From Gonocerus acuteangulatus (taxonomy: Eukaryota; Arthropoda; Insecta; Hemiptera; Coreidae), in assembly GCA_946811695.1 (NCBI GenBank), contig OX328130.1, forward strand, positions 76,405,599 through 76,469,598: a stretch of DNA of 64,000 bases, written 5' to 3'. Under the pieces are notes generated by a model, which saw only the letters and a program-made list of their open reading frames with translations, had not been told where the DNA came from and did not search any database. Positions 44,621-56,261 of the stretch are shown in pieces. The position numbers and the translations under genes are program-made. Positions within the stretch are counted from its first letter, which is position 1. Each line of letters opens with the position of its first letter.

Positions 44621-45289
44621 CTGAAAGGAAATGAGAATATTAGAATTGACAGCCAGTAAAAAACTTAATTTGGAGTTAAAGAATATAGTATTGATGAACA
44701 ATAAAATAAAAACTAGGATTGATAGCTTATTAGTTATTATTTTAAGGTTTCGGTCAAAACTTGAGGTAATCATTAATTTTTGTTCATTTTGATGCGTGAA
44801 AGAAGTGCGTTCAACAGCTGATGGAGCCTACCTGTCAATAATACTTCCACTGGCCTACATTTCTTCCTTAGACCTACATATTATACAAATAAATTTCTGC
44901 TCATAAAGATCAAAAGTAACAATAAAACAAAAAGCTATAAGATATTTTGCTACATTTATAGATCTTTCAAGATTACTTTCTCGTCTTCGGTATTTTAAAG
45001 CTATTCAGCCTTGAGGTAAGTTTGTTCAGCCTCCGTTGTATTGTTATCTGTTAGTAATAATTATATACGTCTATATATTTTACGTTTTATCGTAAATTTA
45101 CCCATTCTTGTTGTAAAGACCTTATTAATAAAAAAAATAATTGTTTTAACACATTTCTATACCAATTTCTATTTACCTGACGCGTTTCTGGCTCTTGGCC
45201 ACCCTTAAAAAGAGAATTATCAGATCAAGCGAGAGCATAATTTATTGCACGGATTATGAAGTCCATTTCAGCTGTTTAAATGGACAACT
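44621..45289. other. presumed unc-4 intron sequence
   Basis: Upstream of the homeobox exon on the - strand. I searched for the N-terminal homeodomain exon and found none. A 27-bp splice-site-flanked block at 45175-45201 is discussed among rejected items. Confidence 0.45.
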
Positions 45290-45792
45290 CCGTTTATTAT
45301 CCATGTAAAACCTCTTCATTTGGGTTCCATCCCATATGGGAGTAAGAGGCAACGAGCTAGCTAATGAGGAAACTAAGAATGTTCTACAGGACTCAGGCTG
45401 AGAGAATGGAACCAATACCGAAAGAAGAAATTAATAGAGCAATGAGAAATAACCTGATCAACCACAAATATTAAACAATCAAAAATTAAGAAGACGGTTG
45501 GACCCTGGTATTCGGCTTATAGAAAACCCCGGAGGGAAGAAATGGTTCTAGCCAGACTGAGACTAGGCCATAGCAAATTGACCCATTCTTATTTACTAAA
45601 TACGGTCTACTCTCCACCTGAAATGTTCTCAATGCGACAATGCTCCCCTCACTCTGGAACACATTCTCACTGAATGCAGATTTACGGAAAAGAGGGGAAA
45701 ATGGTTGCTGGAAGGAAATTTATCAGAATTATTAGGTGAATTCTCAAATCATTTACCCAGTGTTGTAAAATATTTGTCAACTTGTACAGTTT

Positions 45793-45794
<2 letters not shown>
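45290..45794 (+). pseudogene. LINE RNase H and zinc-knuckle remnant
   Basis: FIWVPSHMGVRGNELANEET is the end of a LINE RNase H domain (HxG..GNE.AD). After several stops comes LKCSQCDNAPLTLEHILTEC and ...LPSVVKYLSTCTV, the terminal knuckle and C terminus of an I/Jockey-type pol. A family B SINE has inserted right after it. Confidence 0.8.
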
Positions 45795-45856
<62 letters not shown>

Positions 45857-46023
45857 GGCGCATCAACAAATCTTGGCTATTAGCGCCGACATCCAGGGTG
45901 CAGCCAGGAATTTTCTCAGCGAGCCCTGAGAGCTGAACAAATTTCTGGCGCCGGTGGGGATCGAACCCACCATCTCCCGCTTATGAATCTAGCGCGCTAG
46001 CCACTAGACCACGGGAGACCCCC
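45795..46023 (-). mobile_element. SINE family B with 12-bp target duplication
   Basis: Complete copy with a 60-base T run on + (its poly(A)), body and tRNA-like head. Flanked by TGTACAGTTTAA at 45783-45794 and 46024-46035, which contains the LINE stop codon (TGT ACA GTT TAA). Confidence 0.95.
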
Positions 46024-46186
46024 TGTACAGTTTAATATACATAATTATATTGTCACCGCTAATGAGTTCGGTAGAAGCGGTCTAAAACCATAAAATAAAC
46101 TACATATGTCAAAAAACAGTACTTTTGTGAGAATGCGTGTAAAAATATTATAGAAAAATTATTGTTTGTGTCAAAAAATATAATGT

Positions 46187-46412
46187 AGAAGGTGTTAATC
46201 GTGGGGGTTTCGGTCTATTTTTTTTTTTATTCAATAAAACCACATTTTATAGTTAAAATGTATTTTATTAACGCCAAGGTTTCGGCTTGATATACAAGCC
46301 TTCTTCAGGGCATGGAGAAGAAGGAGAACTGTCCCGTTTCATGTAGGCTACATTTCTCCAGGAAAAACACAATTGACCGAAACCCCGACGATCAACATCT
46401 TCTACATTTCAA
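46187..46412. mobile_element. Penelope-like foldback element
   Basis: Ends TGTAGAAGGTGTTAATCGTG and its complement (46380-46412) are inverted. On the - strand 46279-46308 has CTGAAGA-A-GGCTTG...CAAGCC-GAAAC. The end also matches the border of the foldback at 55831-56261 (GACCGAAACCCCGACGATCA), so the two are one family. Confidence 0.75.
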
Positions 46413-46818
46413 CGGTCCACCAATTCGTTTCAATCAAAAATATAATTAAATTGGATAAATGCCAGCTTATATATTTTCAATTTCTTCTAATTTTTTTTGT
46501 TGGGGGGGGGGAATAATATCCAGTAGAACCGTAAAATTGTGCCAAATTAGTACATTGTAGTGAAATTAATACAAATCGATAATTTTTTTTTTTTATATAT
46601 ATAATACGTTTATTTAACATCTGTACATTTTTAAGTAAACTGGTTAAGTTTGCTCACAAATATGATTAATAATATATACAAAAATTGATTAATACAACTG
46701 ACAACAAAGTAAAAAAAAAATAAAAAATAAAAATAAATATTAAAATAATTTAAATATAAATAAATGAATAAATGGTAATGATAATAAAACAAATCGATAA
46801 TGCTTATATATTTGTCTT

Positions 46819-46862
46819 AGAGCGAACAGACAAATATTTAGGTAATATTTGTCTGTTCGCTC
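46819..46862. repeat. 19-bp-arm perfect palindrome
   Basis: GAGCGAACAGACAAATATT then 5 bases then the complement. No adjacent gene. Confidence 0.85.
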
Positions 46863-47688
46863 TCTTTGGGACAGGTTCGACCCTTTGGTATCAGTTAAAT
46901 GAAAATATCCTAGCAAAATATCAATGTACCAATTTCACCAGACTGTATTAATTTTACCAATTTTACAGGTAGTTGTCGTCAATTAGATAGAAGTTACATG
47001 AAAATTAAGATTTCTTACCGCATCCTCTTTGGAAACCTTATGCAACTAAAGATTTGTCAATGGAGAGGAAAAAAACAGTTCTCATAGTGAGACCAATTTA
47101 AATAATAATTACAAAACTTCCCTACAAAGCTGGTATAACTGAAAGAGGACTGGGCGTGGCCTGTATAGTGGAAGGAGAGCAGACACCATGACGACGGAGT
47201 ACAAGTAGACCAATCAGCGAGACAGTGTCCCACCCTGCTTCTCCTACCTCTAAGCACTATCTCTTACCTGGATAGGCAGCGAGGTAGTAGTTGGAAGAGG
47301 TTTCTGTGCACCGAGGTAGGAGGGCATCTCACCATAGTTATGCACGCTCTAGCGGCAGGCTAATGAACTAAACACCATACAATTAAAAAAAAAAATAACA
47401 GTGAGCTAGAGCTCTTGTAAATACATATATATAAATTAAAAAAAAAAAAAAAATCTATTAATGAATAACTCTTAAGAAATGACAAGCTCAAATGAAAAGG
47501 AACTAAAAATGAAAACAAAATATCAAAATTAAAGAAATTGATTACTCTTAGTAGCGAGGAAATATTAAATTCACTTTATATGGATCAAGCAGTTTAGGCT
47601 GTGGGTTCATAAAATCTTGCGCGGCGCGTAACGCCAAAATGGGACCGAAGACTGGAAATTTTGGCGAAACATATCACACTTCTTAATG
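46863..47688. other. unassigned intron or intergenic sequence
   Basis: 47050-47350 is less AT-rich than its neighbours, but its - strand frame (47057-47257) has no recognised domain. No splice-bounded homeodomain exon seen. Confidence 0.35.
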
Positions 47689-47976
47689 ACTAGCTGTTAC
47701 CCGGCGGGCCCTGCTACACATACTTTCTGCATCCAGAAAAGCAAAAATAAAAGAGATACAGAATAATTAATAATAAAATCTAATAACGCGAATCTTTAAC
47801 TGTTCGGGTTCACAATTTCGAACCCGTCACGTCCGAATTGTGAGTCCTAGGCGATTTTAAGCTAACCTATGACACTCCCGGTACCAATACCTACCTGTGT
47901 GCCAAGTTTAGTCAAAATCGGTCAAACGGTATCGGTTTAAATCGATAGGAACAAACAGACAGACAGACAAACTACC

Positions 47977-47985
<9 letters not shown>
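47689..47985 (+). repeat. dispersed LINE/SINE-end repeat, short full copy
   Basis: Starts GACTAGCTGTTACCCGGCGG and ends AGTCAAAATCGGTCAAACGG, GGAACAAACAGACAGACAG, then (TA)n. Copies: 18300-18480, 21295-21780; related subfamily 51885-52345. The conserved tail before a microsatellite is typical of RTE-like LINE ends and their SINEs. Confidence 0.65.
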
Positions 47986-48015
<30 letters not shown>

Positions 48016-48018
<3 letters not shown>

Positions 48019-48315
48019 GTTAGCTCAGTGGTAGAGCACTGGACTAATAAGCTGGAGGCCTGAGTTCAAATCCCGAGCAAGCACAAACAATTTTTTCTTC
48101 TAGTGTCTTCATTCATGGGTTGAATTCGCCTCCCTGACCGTCCCTAGGCCAGCCCAGCCATTAATAAATGTATCAATGGGTCCCTTGGGTGCTAATGACC
48201 GTAGCAGTCGAAGCAGCAAAGGGGGAAATCAGGCGGCCGGAGCATGGTACTGACCACACTATCTCCCTAGTGTGCCGTATGGTCATGAATCAGACACTTC
48301 TATAGTATCTGCCCC
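48016..48315 (+). mobile_element. SINE family A, tail missing
   Basis: Head GAGGTTAGCTCAGTGGTAGA, box B GAGTTCAAATCCC and body to CTATAGTATCTGCCCC. It is cut where the large palindrome begins, so the last 50 bp are gone. Confidence 0.9.
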
Positions 48316-48792
48316 TAGGATGGGTAAAATTAATTCCTAGATTATAGAATAGCGTGCTTGTCAAACAGTTCCGTATGATTTGATTCGAAATTATATCGGT
48401 TAGTTATTATTACACAGAGGGCGCTTTAGTCAATTCTATCTAACTCCAAAATAAACTTTCATTCTGTCTAAGCTACCGGAATTGACAACTAGTCAATTTA
48501 AATCAATTTCATTTTGCTTATTAAAACTATCATTTAATACCTTAAAGACTCTAGGTAAACATAAGTAGTCAGAAGATAAAATCGTGCATACCCTTGCACA
48601 ATTTTGTCCCCTTACTTAGGGCCTGGCATAAGGTAAGTGTGATGGTACTAGCTTAAGACAAGGTAATATCTTATTAAAACAGGAATAAGATAAGACACTC
48701 TAAGACATTCATTAAAGATCCCGAAGATAAATCCACAGAAAGGATAGGAAAAAAGCTGTCTGAATTTCGAGGAGCGAACTCACGATGGATTA

Positions 48793-48847
<55 letters not shown>

Positions 48848-50979
48848 GGTGATTCAGGTCTAAGTAGCCAAACTCTAGGAGGAGATTGTAGACATAATTT
48901 CCAAGAAAAAAGTTCATTCATTCATTTGAAGCAGAGTTGGGCAAACGTTAGCGCGCGCTAAAAGCTGATACCTCTCCGCTAATTTAGCGAAACTGTAGAA
49001 AACCAGCGCTAATAATTAGCGGTTAGCGGCGGCAGTGCGCTAGCCGCTAATCTATTTATTTAATAGCTTAAGCTATAGTTACAATTTGTAACTATAGCTT
49101 AAGCTATTAGCAATTACGATATTTCATAAATAGATTAGCGGTTAGCGAACTGCCGCCGCTAACCGCTAATTATTAGCGCTGGCTTTCTACAGTTTCGCTA
49201 AATTAGCGGAGAGGTATCAGCTTTTAGCGCGCGCTAACGTTTGCCCAACTCTGATTTGAAGTATGGTCCGATTCCGGAAGGAAAAGGAGCTATCTCCAAT
49301 TTTCTGTTTTTTTAACCTAGCTATGTTTTTAATGAATAAGAAAGAATTGCTCAAAAACTATTCAAGATAATTAAATTCTAATTATGCCATCATAAAATAG
49401 ATATAATTTCCTATAAAAAACAGTAATTTAATTCACAAGAACCATTATTAAAACATACTTTTTGGACGTCCAATAACGCACTTTTTTCGAAAATTTTTTC
49501 CTCAGCCCCCTAACGGACTACGGATTCAATACTTACAGAAAAACTTCTACGTTTAGTAAGAATTAAATCAATGCAAATGAAGTGGAGGTTTATTGAGGGA
49601 TAAATTGAACGATTGGCTCCCTTTTGTCAAAAAAATGTGGAATGTAGTTTTGTTACTTTCAAATACATTGTGTGAAGAAATTAAAAATTATTCATTTTTT
49701 ATTGGCCAAACTGTGGGAATACATTGTACAGTCCAGAATCAATAAAAGTAACTGAAAGAAACGGTTAGAAAAGATTTTCATTTGAGAGGTACGTCACATT
49801 TTGTGTTTTATTTTCAAACAATTATTTTCATTGATTTATCTTTTACATGATGTATTTGGTACCCAGTTTTGACTAGAAATTTTTAGGGGACAGTTCAAAA
49901 ACATTTCAGGGTAGTTAAATACTTGTAATCCAAAACTTACAAATATTTTTAAAAATTTTTAATTTCTTCACACAATGTATTTGAAAGTAACAAAACTACA
50001 TTCCACATTTTTTTGACAAAAGGGAGCCAATCGTTCAATTTATCCCTCAATAAAACTCCACCTCATTTGCATTGATTTAATTCTTACTAAACGTAGAAGT
50101 TTTTCTGTAAGTATTGAATCCGTAGTCCGTTAGGGGACTGAGGAAAAAATTCGCGAAAAAACTCTGATTCATTGATAAAAACAGAAGTGCGTTATTGGAC
50201 GTCCAGAAAGTATGTTTTAATAATGGTTCTTGTGAATTAAATTACTGGTTTTTTTTAAAGAAAATTTTATCTATTTTATGATGGCATTATTGGAATTTAA
50301 TTATCTTGAATAGTTTTTAAGCAATCCTTTCTTATTCTATAAAACATATGACTACGTTAAAAAAAACAGAAAATTGGAAATAGCTCCTTTTCCTTCCGGA
50401 ATCGGACCATACTTCAAATGAATGAATGAATTTTTTTGTTGGAAATTATGTATACAATCACCTCCTAGAGTTTGGCTACTTAGACCTGAATCACCCAGTA
50501 TATATATATATATGAATAATCCATCGTGAAATTCGGACCTTTTTTCCTATCCTTTCTGTGGATTTGTTTTCGGGATCTTTAATGAATGTCTTAGAGTGTC
50601 TTATCTTATTCCTGTTTTAATAAGATATTACCTTTTCTTAAGCTAGTGCCATCACGCTTACCTTATGTCAGGCCCTAAGTAAGGGGACAAAATTGTGCAA
50701 GCGTATGCTCGATTTTATCTTCTGAGTACTTATGTTTACCTAGAGTCTTTAAGGTATTAAATGATAGTTTTAATAAGCAAAATGATATTGATTTAAATTG
50801 ACTCGTTGTAAATTCCGGTGATTTAGCCAGAATGAAAGTTTATTTTGGAGTTAGATAGAATTGACTAAAGCGCCCTCTGTGAAATAATAACTAACTGAAA
50901 TAGTTTCGAATCAAATCAAACGGAACTGTTTGACAAGCACGCTATTCTATAATCTAGGAATTAATTTTACCCATCCTAC
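48316..50979. repeat. 2.66-kb palindrome with arms of about 1.0 kb
   Basis: TAGGATGGGTAAAATTAATT at 48316 is mirrored at 50979. The arms continue inward to about 49690 and 49961, leaving a 270-bp spacer. Midway each arm passes a (TA)n tract and CAGGGTGATTCAGGTCTAAG (48845; complement ending at 50498), so a mariner-like TIR element of 1.65 kb forms the inner part. The left arm alone carries a hAT MITE. Divergence between the arms is a few per cent. No coding frame of note. Confidence 0.92.
48932..49253. mobile_element. hAT-type MITE with TTAGCGG core
   Basis: Ends CAGAGTTGGGC/GCCCAACTCTG are flanked by the 8-bp repeat ATTTGAAG (48924-48931, 49254-49261). The matching place in the right palindrome arm (50412-50419) has one copy of the octamer and no insert. 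The interior is a near-perfect foldback of GCTAATTAGCGG-like words. Confidence 0.96.
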
Positions 50980-51217
50980 TCCTCGAAACAATTCGCCTAT
51001 AATAGTTTGTCTGTCTCTAATTTAATATATTGTTCTTCTAGTTTTCCTGTCATTTATAGGATCAATTTTGTTATTGTTACTTACGCATTTAATTGCAAGA
51101 GTAAATTAATAAGTTTAACAATTATTTTCATTTATTTAAAAAGAAGTACAATGATATATTGTATAAGAAAAATTGAATTTACAATTATTCTAAAATGACT
51201 ATTATTTTTTATTATTG

Positions 51218-51324
51218 TTTTTTTTTTTTACGGCGTATCAACATCCAGGCCATTAGCGCCCATATCCAGGGTGCAGCGGGGAATTTTCCCAACGAGCCGT
51301 GAGATGAGAAAATTCCTGCCGCCG
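51218..51324 (-). mobile_element. SINE family B, 3' part of an interrupted copy
   Basis: T-run, ACGGCGTATCAACATCCAGG, GCCATTAGCGCC and the body to AAATTCCTGCCGCCG, then the TIR element. The 5' part is 52758-52835. Confidence 0.9.
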
Positions 51325-52335
51325 CACAGTGGGACAAAACGACATTTCTTGTTTCAAAAAAGCCTACAGCCTCCAAATCTTAACCGATTTCAATGAACTT
51401 TTTTTAAAATGCAAGCTAATAAAATTTAGAACAACTTCGTCTGCCCAGTTTCTTGTTTTTTGTTTTCTCTGTTTATTAAATTACGTGCGAATAGTTCACG
51501 AACTTTTACAATTGAGCATAAAATACTATCGCTGATATCGCTGAAATTAAACATTCAAATCTTGATTAGACTTGGAAAAAAATCAAAATATATTTCCAAA
51601 TTATTAAAAAATCATATTATTTCAATTAATCTCATTGTTGAATAAGGATAAATATACGTTTTGGAGATGTCGGTCAAATTATTTTCAAGTCTAATCAGGT
51701 TTCGAATGTTTTGTTTTTTTTTAGTTTGTGTTTTTAGACATATGTCAACCACCATTTCAATTGGCATATTATTTCAATATGACTATTGATATATATTGAT
51801 ATGATATGACTATTGAGGGAAGAAAGTGATATTGACCAGAAGTGCTACTTGAAGATAAATTGAGAAGATTGAAACATATATATATACTAGCTGACCCGGC
51901 GAACTTCGTACCGCCTAACAGTCGATTCAATAATTTTTTTAAAATATTTATTCTGCTATTCAGGACTCCGGGTCAGCTATCAAGATGTAGACATCTGGCG
52001 GGGATAACTAATTAAATGACGATTGATCAGTTTTCGACCGGAGAGGAAAAATGATTAAATTACTAAAATGGCTATTAAAAAATAAGGGTTGATCGTAGAA
52101 GGGTGAAAATTAAGGATTGTATGTATTTTTGTATGTTGTATCATAAAAAAATAGAAATTAAAAATTTTGTCTAAAAAATAAAAAAAAAAATTTAGGGGTG
52201 GACTACCCCTAACATTTAGGGGGATGAAAAATAGATGTTGGCCGATTCTCATAGATACCGGATAAGCACAAAAAATTTCATCAAAATCGGTCAAGCCGTT
52301 TCGGAGGAGTATGGCAACGAAAACTGTGACACGAG

Positions 52336-52402
<67 letters not shown>

Positions 52403-52757
52403 CATACACACAAATATTTATAAATTAGATATGTCCGATTAACTCAGTTCTTTCTAGGAGAGCGAATAATTTAGTTAAGTGCTTTGAGTTATTTCCCAGA
52501 AGTTCCCTTAGGTTTTGAAAGGTGAATTTCAACAATATTCAGTGCTGATATTAAGTTAGATAAAAAATCAAATATTATTTTACGCTCAAGTCTAAATGTT
52601 TTTGAATTATTAACACGTAATTTAATAAACAGCGAAAACAAAAAACAAAAATCTGGCCAGACAAAGCTTTCATTTTAAAAAGAGTTCATTGAAATAGGTT
52701 AAGATTTGGAGGCTGTAGCCTTTTTTGAAACACGAAATGTCGTTTGGCCCCACTGTG
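51325..52757. mobile_element. TIR element (CACAGTGGG) inserted in a SINE, 1433 bp
   Basis: Ends CACAGTGGGACAAAACGACA and CACAGTGGGGCCAAACGACA (inverted) stay similar for about 150 bp. The 5-bp direct repeat CGCCG flanks it (51320-51324, 52758-52762). Removing the insert plus one repeat restores continuous SINE. It holds no transposase frame; the interior includes another repeat and a (TA)n tract. Confidence 0.93.
51885..52398 (+). repeat. dispersed LINE/SINE-end repeat with (TA)n tail
   Basis: ACTAGCTGACCCGGCGAACT starts it. CATCAAAATCGGTCAAGCCG and GGAGGAGTATGGCAACGA lead into (TA)n at 52340-52398. Subfamily of the 47689 repeat, nested in the TIR element. Confidence 0.7.
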
Positions 52758-52835
52758 CGCCGGCGGGAATCGAACCCAACCATCTCCCGCATGAGAATCT
52801 AAGGCGTTAACCACTAGACCATGGGGAGACCCCTA
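52758..52835 (-). mobile_element. SINE family B, 5' part of the interrupted copy
   Basis: CGCCGGCGGGAATCGAACCC through CCATGGGGAGACCCC, the complement of the tRNA-like head. It pairs with 51218-51324. Confidence 0.9.
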
Positions 52836-52943
52836 AAAAAGACTATTAATTTTATATTAGAGTACTAACAATTCAGATGCATTAAGTTATTTCTGCTTGA
52901 ATACCGTATTTTAGTATCTGTGGTTTCTATGCTTACAAGTTAA

Positions 52944-53973
52944 CCCTTTGACACATGATTTTTTTCTTTTTGCATAAAATAAATCTGAGAGGTAGAAATA
53001 GGCCTCAGGATAACGGGAAAAATACAGAAAAAAATTCATCGATTTTTTTTGTCTCGAGAAATTTATGAAAAACTGAAAGATGCCTGTAGGCATCATTATG
53101 CTTATGGGAGGAATGTTTTTTTGAATGAATATGTATAAGCATTTACATTTATTGAAACATATAAAGAATTTATGAGTTAAAGTTAAAAATAACTCTCTTC
53201 TCTTTTCATCAAAATCACAAATGGTAATCCTTGAAACATGATTTGCCTTTAGTTAAACACGAATAAAGTTCACATTTATCACAGTAACCACCATTTATCA
53301 CAGTATTTAGTAGTTTTGTTCTTGCAGTTTTCCATTCTGCATCTCATCTTCTGAGATACATCGGAGAGTACAACCTCAATCAAATCATTCAAATCTGAGA
53401 AGGGACCATTCAAATCGTCGCCATTTACCTCTAAAACATTGGCTGGAAATACGCCAAGGTTCAGAAAGAACATTGTCGTCGACATCTTCATCATCCGCAC
53501 TATCATCTGGTGCTGTGATTATATGAGAAATCTGTTTCTCCTCTCCCCATTATCGATCAGATAATGGCATCCATCGCTCGGACCTCAGTACCAGATGCAT
53601 GATGGTGCCCACAGGAAACAAACGAACAACCACAAAAATAGGCACAAAAAATAAAATTTCAATAAAACTTTCACTTCGTAAAATACACCACTAGTACTAA
53701 GGAGTACGATTTTTTTTTAGGTCAGAATGGACGTTTTTAATAATCCTTGCGAAACAGGTCCCCTCGGGGTAAGAAACGAGACTCCTGGTTTTGTCAACAT
53801 TAACTTGTTTATTCCTTCTCGGGAACCAAGTACAATGTTGAAAATCTTCCAGACTCTTTGACACTTGTTCATGCTTACAGGGAACGAAAAATAATTCGGA
53901 AAAAACTCGACATAGTGCTCTGGGAGTGTAAAATATAATATGATGCCTGCAGGCATCACGATGCAACAAAGGG
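52944..53973 (-). mobile_element. internally deleted piggyBac-like element, 1030 bp
   Basis: Ends CCCTTTGACAC and CCCTTTGTTGC (inverted) sit between TTAA tetramers (52940-52943, 53974-53977), the strict target of piggyBac. Subterminal palindromes GATGCCTGTAGGCATC (53079) and GATGCCTGCAGGCATC (53942) are characteristic of such ends. A shortened transposase gene is inside. Confidence 0.9.
53215..53560 (-). pseudogene. piggyBac transposase, N- and C-terminal remnants fused
   Basis: The - strand gives an acidic N-terminal patch (APDDSADDEDVDDNVLSEPW) and then, without the DDD catalytic core, the C-terminal Cys-rich domain: RCRMENCKNKTTKYCDK, and after a small local duplication (TGTGATAAATG twice, shifting frame) CDKCELYSCLTKGKSCFKDY-HL and a stop at 53215. 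Spacing of the cysteines fits the piggyBac CRD, which binds the ends. The middle 1.3 kb or so of the gene is missing, so no activity. Confidence 0.8.
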
Positions 53974-53999
53974 TTAATTTCTTTTTTTTTTTTTTTTTT

Positions 54000-54443
54000 T
54001 TTTTTAGGCGCTTCGACTGCTTTGGTCATTGGCACTATCAAAAATTTAACTTGCTACTACTCTTAAAATTCCTGCTGTTCTTGCGAGTTTCTGTTTCAGT
54101 GATTGCTATCAAAATTAGTAATATTGTTTAACATAATTCTATGCTCTATGGCTAATTGAAAATATTAAAACTCGAGTTAGTTCCTTCAAACATACACTTA
54201 GTAAAAAAAGTCTGTGCACACCCGTATGCAAGTTTTTCCATTGTGCGAAAAAGAGGCATTCCACAAGATATTGGAAATAAAATTCACACTTTTTGTTACA
54301 CAATTTAATGTACTTCAATAAACAAAAATTATATATAATATCATTTAATTAATTAACTTACTCGTTCAATTTTTGGCTAAGTGAATGCTATATACCAAGT
54401 TTAGAGGCGAAAAAAAAAACCTCTGGCAGGTATCGTGTTAACT

Positions 54444-54495
<52 letters not shown>

Positions 54496-54582
54496 TATAC
54501 AATACAATACTTTCCGGGTTATCCTCCTCAGTGTGAGCGCACCGCGGCCATGCGACCTATTGTGCCCCCGTCGTTTCTCTCC
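54000..54582. other. unassigned AT-rich flank with (TA)n
   Basis: (TA)n at 54449-54490. No gene seen. Confidence 0.5.
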
Positions 54583-54932
54583 TCAGAGTACTACCTTCCA
54601 GTAATCCAGAAGTCTCCTAATGGATATTTTACTTGGTTCAAGATTGATATCCTTTGTATCACCAAAGTACCTAAAACGTATGTGATCTAGCCGTTCACAA
54701 TCACGGATGATGTGTATCGGCGTCCCTTCTTCTGCTCCACACCTTCTACAGATGGGGGAGTTGACTATCTTCATCCTATGAAGGTGCTTGTTCAGTTTGC
54801 AATGTCCTGTAATTATTCCAATTGCTTCTCGAAGCTCTGCTCTGTTTAGGAGCTTCAGCTCCTTCCAGGGTTCTCCAGAGGGCTTTTGAATGAAGCATTC
54901 TTCAGGGGCACTTCTTGCTAGGAAGTCCTTTC
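54583..54932 (-). pseudogene. LINE pol C terminus with zinc knuckle
   Basis: Continuous - strand frame from about 54932: FLARSAPEECFIQKPSGEPW, ELREAIGIITGHCKLNKHLH and knuckle CRRCGAEEGTPIHIIRDC, ending LLDYWKVVL. This is the R1/Jockey-type end (GHC.LN.HL...C..C....T..HI...C). Truncated upstream. Confidence 0.85.
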
Positions 54933-55496
54933 ATTACCATCTACTCCCTCTGGAGTACTCCTGCCTGAGGAATTGAGAAACATCCAGCCGACCACAAGAC
55001 TTATCCAGAAACTGAAAATAATACTCCGACAAAGAACTTGTTATACAACTGAAGAATTTTTTGAAATAGATTTAACATCCGGACTGGCATCTTGACTTAA
55101 ATCTGTAAATGTATTATAATATTATTATATGACTTGTCCATATCTCAAAAACGAGTTATTGGAAATAAAGATTATTCTATTCTATTCTATCTACGGATAC
55201 TCCAAAAAGTATCCTATCATACTGCTTACTGCTTCCCCATAGCGGCATGGAATGAGACATGCTATAGAGCAAGAACTATTAATGGTTGTGGGGGGAGGGG
55301 GTCGGCTGTTGAAGTCTTAATAATGTTCCTTTAACTGATAATCAGCTGTTTAAAGTGATAAGTGATATAATTAATTGTTATCTCTTCTTATTGAGTACAA
55401 TAGACAAAGGGCGCAGGCGCGGGCTTCGGGTCCAAGTCCGAGGTCGTACGATGAACTCGTGGCTTCCTACAAGACGACCATTAGAAATTTGTTTCT

Positions 55497-55500
<4 letters not shown>

Positions 55501-55549
<49 letters not shown>

Positions 55550-55627
55550 CAGATACCTCTACAGTATCTGTTCCTCTGGGCCCTCTTGTCCAGTAACACT
55601 AGGGCCCAGTGGACCCTCTGAGGAAGA

Positions 55628-55681
<54 letters not shown>
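55501..55681 (+). repeat. two (TA)n tracts around a SINE A fragment
   Basis: (TA)n at 55501-55547 and 55631-55681. Between them TCAGATACCTCTACAGTATC and CTCTGGGCCCTC come from the 3' part of SINE family A. Confidence 0.85.
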
Positions 55682-55684
<3 letters not shown>

Positions 55685-55830
55685 CAACATAAAAATAACG
55701 AGTCAAACGTTTAGGTATCTAACAATGAAACTCGCTTTAGAAAATACAAAGGGTTTTACCTCTGTGACTTAAATCAATTGTAAAAAAAGTGGAAGGTTAT
55801 GTTGTGAATAAAGCAGCCGTAATTTTTATA

Positions 55831-56261
55831 CAGTGTTCTTATTCAATAAAACACATTTTATTTGCTAAAATGTATTTTTATTGCCGCCAACGTTTCGGCT
55901 TGCTATACAAGCCATCTTCAGGGCTGTTAAAACATATATGGTATAACAATGGTAAGGACAGAAACAATAACAAAAAACAACAAAAAAAAAAGGCTAGAAG
56001 CCTTTTTTTTTCTAGCCTTTTTTTTTGTGTTGTTGTTGTTGTTTGTCTTCTAGCCTTTTTTGTTGTTGTTTTTTTTGTTTTTTTTTTGTTTTTTTTTTGT
56101 TTTGTTTTTTGTTGTTTTTTGTTATTGTTTCTGTCCTTACCATTGTTATACCATATATGTTTTTACAGCCCTGAAGATGGCTTGTATAGGAAGCCGAAAC
56201 GTTGGCGGCAATAAATAAACATTTTAGCATATAAAATGTGTTTTATTGAATAAGAACACTG
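55831..56261. mobile_element. Penelope-like foldback, 431 bp, two hammerhead-like cores
   Basis: Outer arms CAGTGTTCTTATTCAATAAA and complement. Each arm has the core: 55892-55921 on - and 56171-56200 on + (CTGAAGA-T-GGCTT...AAGCC-GAAAC). The centre is low-complexity AAC/TTG with repeated GGCTAGAAGCC. Beyond the right arm, GACCGAAACCCCGACGATCA extends to 56282 as in 46187-46412. Confidence 0.85.

Noticed and set aside
45175..45201. 27-bp block flanked by good splice signals (- strand), encoding GGQEPETRQ just upstream of the unc-4 homeobox exon
   Set aside because: Phase fits, but the residues do not match the homeodomain helix (expected ..ESRVQ before VWFQN). A chance match in intron sequence is more likely.
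55980..56150. Rho-independent-type terminator (GGCTAGAAGCC then T-run)
   Set aside because: It is the low-complexity centre of a foldback element in a eukaryotic genome; no transcript unit ends there.
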